From NCBI GenBank assembly GCA_016303085.1, contig JAEDMI010000122.1, positions 1 to 7,502 on the forward strand: a stretch of DNA of 7,502 nt, read 5' to 3'. This DNA is from Acetatifactor sp. (GTDB lineage Bacteria > Bacillota > Clostridia > Lachnospirales > Lachnospiraceae). Numbering within the stretch: position 1 is the first letter of the stretch; the number at the start of each line of letters is the position of its first letter. Shown one piece after another: positions 5,901 through 7,502 of the stretch. The notes below the pieces were generated by a model. It did no database searches and had not been told where the DNA came from. It saw only the letters and a program-made list of their open reading frames with translations. The translations under genes and the position numbers were made by a program.

Positions 5901-6248
5901 ATGACCTACAAGCAATTTCCGGTCATCGACCCTGTTGCCACCGGCGAGAACATCGTGCGTCTGCGCCAGGAACGCGGTCTTTCTGTCCGGGATCTGCAAG
6001 CCTATTTCGGCTTTGAAGAACCGCAAGCAATCTACAAGTAGCAGCGTGGAAAGAGCCTGCCGACCGTTGACAACCTGTACGCTCTCGGTGCTTTGCTGGA
6101 TGTTCCTATGGAGGAGATCCTTGTTTCAGCAAAACCAAAATTGAATATAATCGTAAATGAGCAGCAGGCCAGAGCCTGCTGCTCACCTCATTTTATGGGT
6201 GTAATGTATCAGCTCTGGGGGATACGGCAGAAGTCCAAGATAGCTTAG
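5901..6248 (+). pseudogene. XRE-family regulator interrupted by in-frame TAG
   Basis: Helix-turn-helix regulator with one internal stop. From ATG 5901 (GGAGG at 5888-5892, 8-nt spacing) the frame encodes the helices GENIVRLRQERGLSVRDLQAYFGFEEPQAIYK, then TAG at 6039-6041 (codon 47). The same frame continues without a shift as QRGKSLPTVDNLYALGALL and VPMEEILV, and runs to TAG at 6246-6248. As I recall the family, the sequence at the break is 'IYKWQ', so a single TGG to TAG change explains it. The truncated 46-residue product would lack half of the DNA-binding domain. It is divergent from the small-gene cluster and was probably its regulator. A sequencing error or suppression of the stop is possible. 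TAG also ends the ATPase gene, which argues against general recoding. Confidence 0.85.
6158..6185. repeat. Perfect 12-bp stem within the 3' end of the interrupted XRE frame
   Basis: TGAGCAGCAGGC (6158-6169) and GCCTGCTGCTCA (6174-6185) pair perfectly around the loop CAGA. In the plus direction CCTCATTTT follows, a poor T-run, so it could be a weak intrinsic terminator. It lies inside the reading frame, so the original protein may have ended nearby, or the stem may also be coding. Confidence 0.55.
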
Positions 6249-6626
6249 ACCATTTTTGCCGTTCGGATAGTCGCTCGATACCGAAATATCGGCAATCCAT
6301 CATTGCGGCGTTGTTGTGCCAGGTGGCACATAGCAGTTAGTGGCTCTTCCGGAATTCCGGCGCTCATTATTTTCAGAATGGAGATGTAAGGGAGTATGGG
6401 TGGTAGAAAGAGTTGACGCAAGTGCGTATGATGAAACATCGATAGAACGATGGACGAAGCGGTGATTGCTAACCTTTCCCCAAAAGACAGCAATTGTCCT
6501 TTTTATCATCTATGTAGATGTTTGATCTTGAATCATGCAGCACTATAGTTCGTCTGCATCTGAACCGATCTCCACGATCTCTTATCCTGCCGCATCCCCC
6601 ATGGCTGATACAGGCCATGGGCTTCT
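6249..6626. other. Gene-poor stretch, probably decayed element DNA
   Basis: About 380 bp with no supported gene. The open frames on both strands show no family likeness. A 21-codon frame from GTG 6400 to TGA 6465, with GGGAG at 6390-6394, reads VERVDASAYDETSIERWTKR. In tone this resembles the leader of clostridial serine recombinases, so it may be a relic start. Also present are a small palindrome CATCTA-TG-TAGATG (6507-6520), a weak A/T hairpin at about 6483-6505 and the hairpin at 6598-6621. Confidence 0.45.
6598..6621. terminator. Hairpin after the minus-strand hypothetical gene
   Basis: CCCATGGC (6598-6605) and GCCATGGG (6614-6621) form a perfect 8-bp stem with an 8-nt loop, directly downstream of the 216-residue gene. 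The T-rich tail (CTTCTTTAT) lies on the plus-strand side. It therefore looks better as a terminator for plus-strand transcripts, or simply as a 3'-end stem for the minus-strand gene. Confidence 0.4.
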
Positions 6627-7277
6627 TTATGCTTCGGTTGCCTCCGCAGGAGCAAAGGTCTCGAAGATATCCGCAAAGGTGTCATTGACATCGAAGGGCT
6701 GCTCATATTCCACGACCGTGTTGATGAGCGCCATATCCAGCGCCGCAGACATCTCATCGGACTTCTTACTCAGGTCAGCACAGAGTTTCCGAATCTTGTT
6801 GCGGTCAAAGTCAATGGTGGTCACCCGCTTCACATCACAGCGGTAGGACACCTGATTGCCCTCGTTATTAAAGCGATAGCCGGTACCGCCATTGGGGATG
6901 ACCACCTCGGAGCTGCGCAGCGCTGCCATGCGGCGCAGTGTTCCCGCAATCTCCTGGCGCTTGGAATTCAGGCTGACTTCGCCATCCAGACCGGCAGGCA
7001 AATCCAGGCCAGCCTTGGCCTTGTGAATTGCGCTACTGAGCTTCTCTCGCTCGTCGAGCAGGTGGAGCAGGAACATCGCCATTTCAGTGATTCTGCCGCT
7101 GTACTCGGTGTTGGGCGCATCAATGGTGGTTTCGTCCTCGGCCTCTGCCATTACCTTTTTGCGAAGATAGGTGTTTTGCACCTTGGTAATGTTCTGTTCC
7201 CGGCTCAGGATTCCATCAGCCTCCGTCATCAGAGACTGGATTTTATTTTGGAATCGAAAGGCTTCTTTCAAATTCAT
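6627..7277 (-). CDS. Conserved hypothetical protein of clostridial mobile elements
   Basis: A 216-residue soluble protein without a named domain. Its N-terminal half is helical (MNLKEAFRFQNKIQSLM; FLLHLLDEREKLSSAIHKAK at about 70-88; RQEIAGTLRRMAAL at about 107-120). A strand-rich block follows with GGTGYRFNNEGNQVSYRCDV (130-149), then a helical part with SDEMSAALDMALINT, and the end VEYEQPFDVNDTFADIFE (189-206). I recall this layout, notably the 'GYrFNvEGNQ...Y.YDV' block and the 'Y.PPfDVNDsFeD' end, as a frequent protein of clostridial prophage- or plasmid-like regions. I know no function for it. ATG 7277 is chosen because GAGGAG lies 7 nt upstream; seven extra codons to 7298 lack a ribosome site. 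It has its own candidate promoter at 7313-7341 and appears monocistronic. Confidence 0.85.
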   Translation of the reverse strand: MNLKEAFRFQNKIQSLMTEADGILSREQNITKVQNTYLRKKVMAEAEDETTIDAPNTEYSGRITEMAMFLLHLLDEREKLSSAIHKAKAGLDLPAGLDGEVSLNSKRQEIAGTLRRMAALRSSEVVIPNGGTGYRFNNEGNQVSYRCDVKRVTTIDFDRNKIRKLCADLSKKSDEMSAALDMALINTVVEYEQPFDVNDTFADIFETFAPAEATEA

Positions 7278-7312
7278 GGCGTTACTCCTCGCTTTCATTT
7301 CGTGTTGAGTTT

Positions 7313-7341
7313 ATGATAATCCACTTTGTAAGCAATGTCAT
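7313..7341 (-). promoter_or_regulatory. Candidate promoter of the 216-residue hypothetical gene
   Basis: On the minus strand, ATGACA (7336-7341) and TATCAT (7313-7318) have 17-bp spacing and lie about 40 bp upstream of the chosen start, with GAGGAG between. Each box is one or two bases off consensus. Confidence 0.5.
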
Positions 7342-7398
7342 TGAACCGCTGGTTTAATCGCCAGTGCTGATGGTAAAGGGGGAAACATCACTTCAAAC

Positions 7399-7457
7399 CT
7401 GCGTATTGTCGGATTTCTTTTACATACTAAAGCTGCGTATTACAGAGTTTCTTCTAC
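7399..7457. repeat. Imperfect 25-bp direct repeat at the 3' end of the edge gene
   Basis: Two copies of CTGCGTATT-n3-G-n2-TTTCTT-n-TAC start at 7399 and 7433. They match at 19 of 25 positions and are offset by 34 bp. The second copy covers the stop and last codons of the minus-strand gene at the edge; the first lies just downstream of it. This may be a small tandem duplication or part of an attachment site. Confidence 0.5.
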
Positions 7458-7502
7458 TTCATAGCCGCCTCCGAAGATAACGGTAAGTCGGCCACCCTTA
7501 TA
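7440..7502 (-). CDS. C-terminal end of a minus-strand gene, possibly a serine recombinase
   Basis: The last 20 codons of a gene entering from the right edge, ending at TAA 7440-7442. The residues YKGGRLTVIFGGGYEVEETL look like a beta-hairpin tail. Similar endings (a 'dGRv.v.F..G.e.e' strand pair) are common at the C-terminus of clostridial large serine recombinases, which is the basis for the tentative call. The fragment is too short for certainty. No ribosome site or start is in the window. Confidence 0.45.
   Translation of the reverse strand, partial: YKGGRLTVIFGGGYEVEETL

Noticed and set aside
5414..6016. Plus-strand open frame of 200 codons
   Set aside because: It is antisense to the 124-residue gene and overlaps the XRE gene in another frame. 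No convincing start and no recognisable domain.
6483..6505. A/T-rich hairpin AAAAGACA ... TGTCCTTTTT
   Set aside because: The stem is only 4 bp plus A-T pairs with a bulge, too weak to call a terminator and without an adjacent gene end.
6245..6509. Two overlapping minus-strand open frames of 82 and 69 codons
   Set aside because: Neither has a ribosome site or family likeness, and the region reads as non-coding or decayed.
6535..6846. Plus-strand open frame of 103 codons
   Set aside because: Largely antisense to the 216-residue minus-strand gene. The serine-rich product looks like a shadow translation.
1..7502. CRISPR array, tRNA/rRNA genes, toxin-antitoxin pair, or a recognisable defence system
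   Set aside because: No regularly spaced repeats, no cloverleaf or rRNA-like sequence, and no nuclease, toxin or defence motif were seen in any supported frame.

Overview
The window looks like accessory DNA from a low- to mid-GC anaerobic Firmicute of the Clostridia, probably a gut Oscillospiraceae- or Lachnospiraceae-type genome. The evidence is strong AGGAGG-type ribosome sites, GTG starts placed right after them, and protein types that recur in clostridial integrative elements. There are no rRNA, tRNA, CRISPR or housekeeping genes. Species cannot be named from the sequence.

Left part (1-3500) is a recombination and replication module. A minus-strand operon of three overlapping genes reads right to left: a RepA-like AAA ATPase (2042-3037), a small protein with a serine-recombinase catalytic fold but no catalytic serine (1551-2057), and a large serine recombinase with its active-site motifs intact (1561 running off the left edge). 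The operon has a near-consensus promoter at 3078-3106. A perfect 9-bp inverted repeat, one arm in the promoter spacer and the other just past the likely start site, is a good operator candidate. A divergent XRE-family regulator (3187-3492) is the obvious candidate to bind it and ends near a clear intrinsic terminator (3564-3602). A helicase-like ATPase followed by paired serine recombinases resembles, by analogy only, the replication/ccr module of staphylococcal SCC elements.

Middle part (3500-4940) carries two plus-strand cargo genes: an MmcQ/YjbR-family protein (3812-4165) and a plasmid pRiA4b ORF-3-like protein (4205-4936), 39 bp apart and probably co-transcribed. They converge on a minus-strand cluster of three small overlapping genes (4953-5779), two of them very basic and none of known function.

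Right part (5780-7502) holds a divergent XRE regulator interrupted by an in-frame TAG where its family, as remembered, has tryptophan (5901-6248). A gene-poor stretch that looks like decayed element DNA follows (6249-6626), then a conserved element-associated hypothetical on the minus strand (6627-7277). At the edge are the last 20 codons of another minus-strand gene (7440-7502), perhaps a second recombinase.

The whole reads as a mosaic of at least two clostridial integrative or plasmid-like elements. The intact left module could mobilise the DNA, and the right side shows decay. The most notable feature is the co-translated active recombinase, catalytically dead recombinase homologue and helicase-like ATPase.
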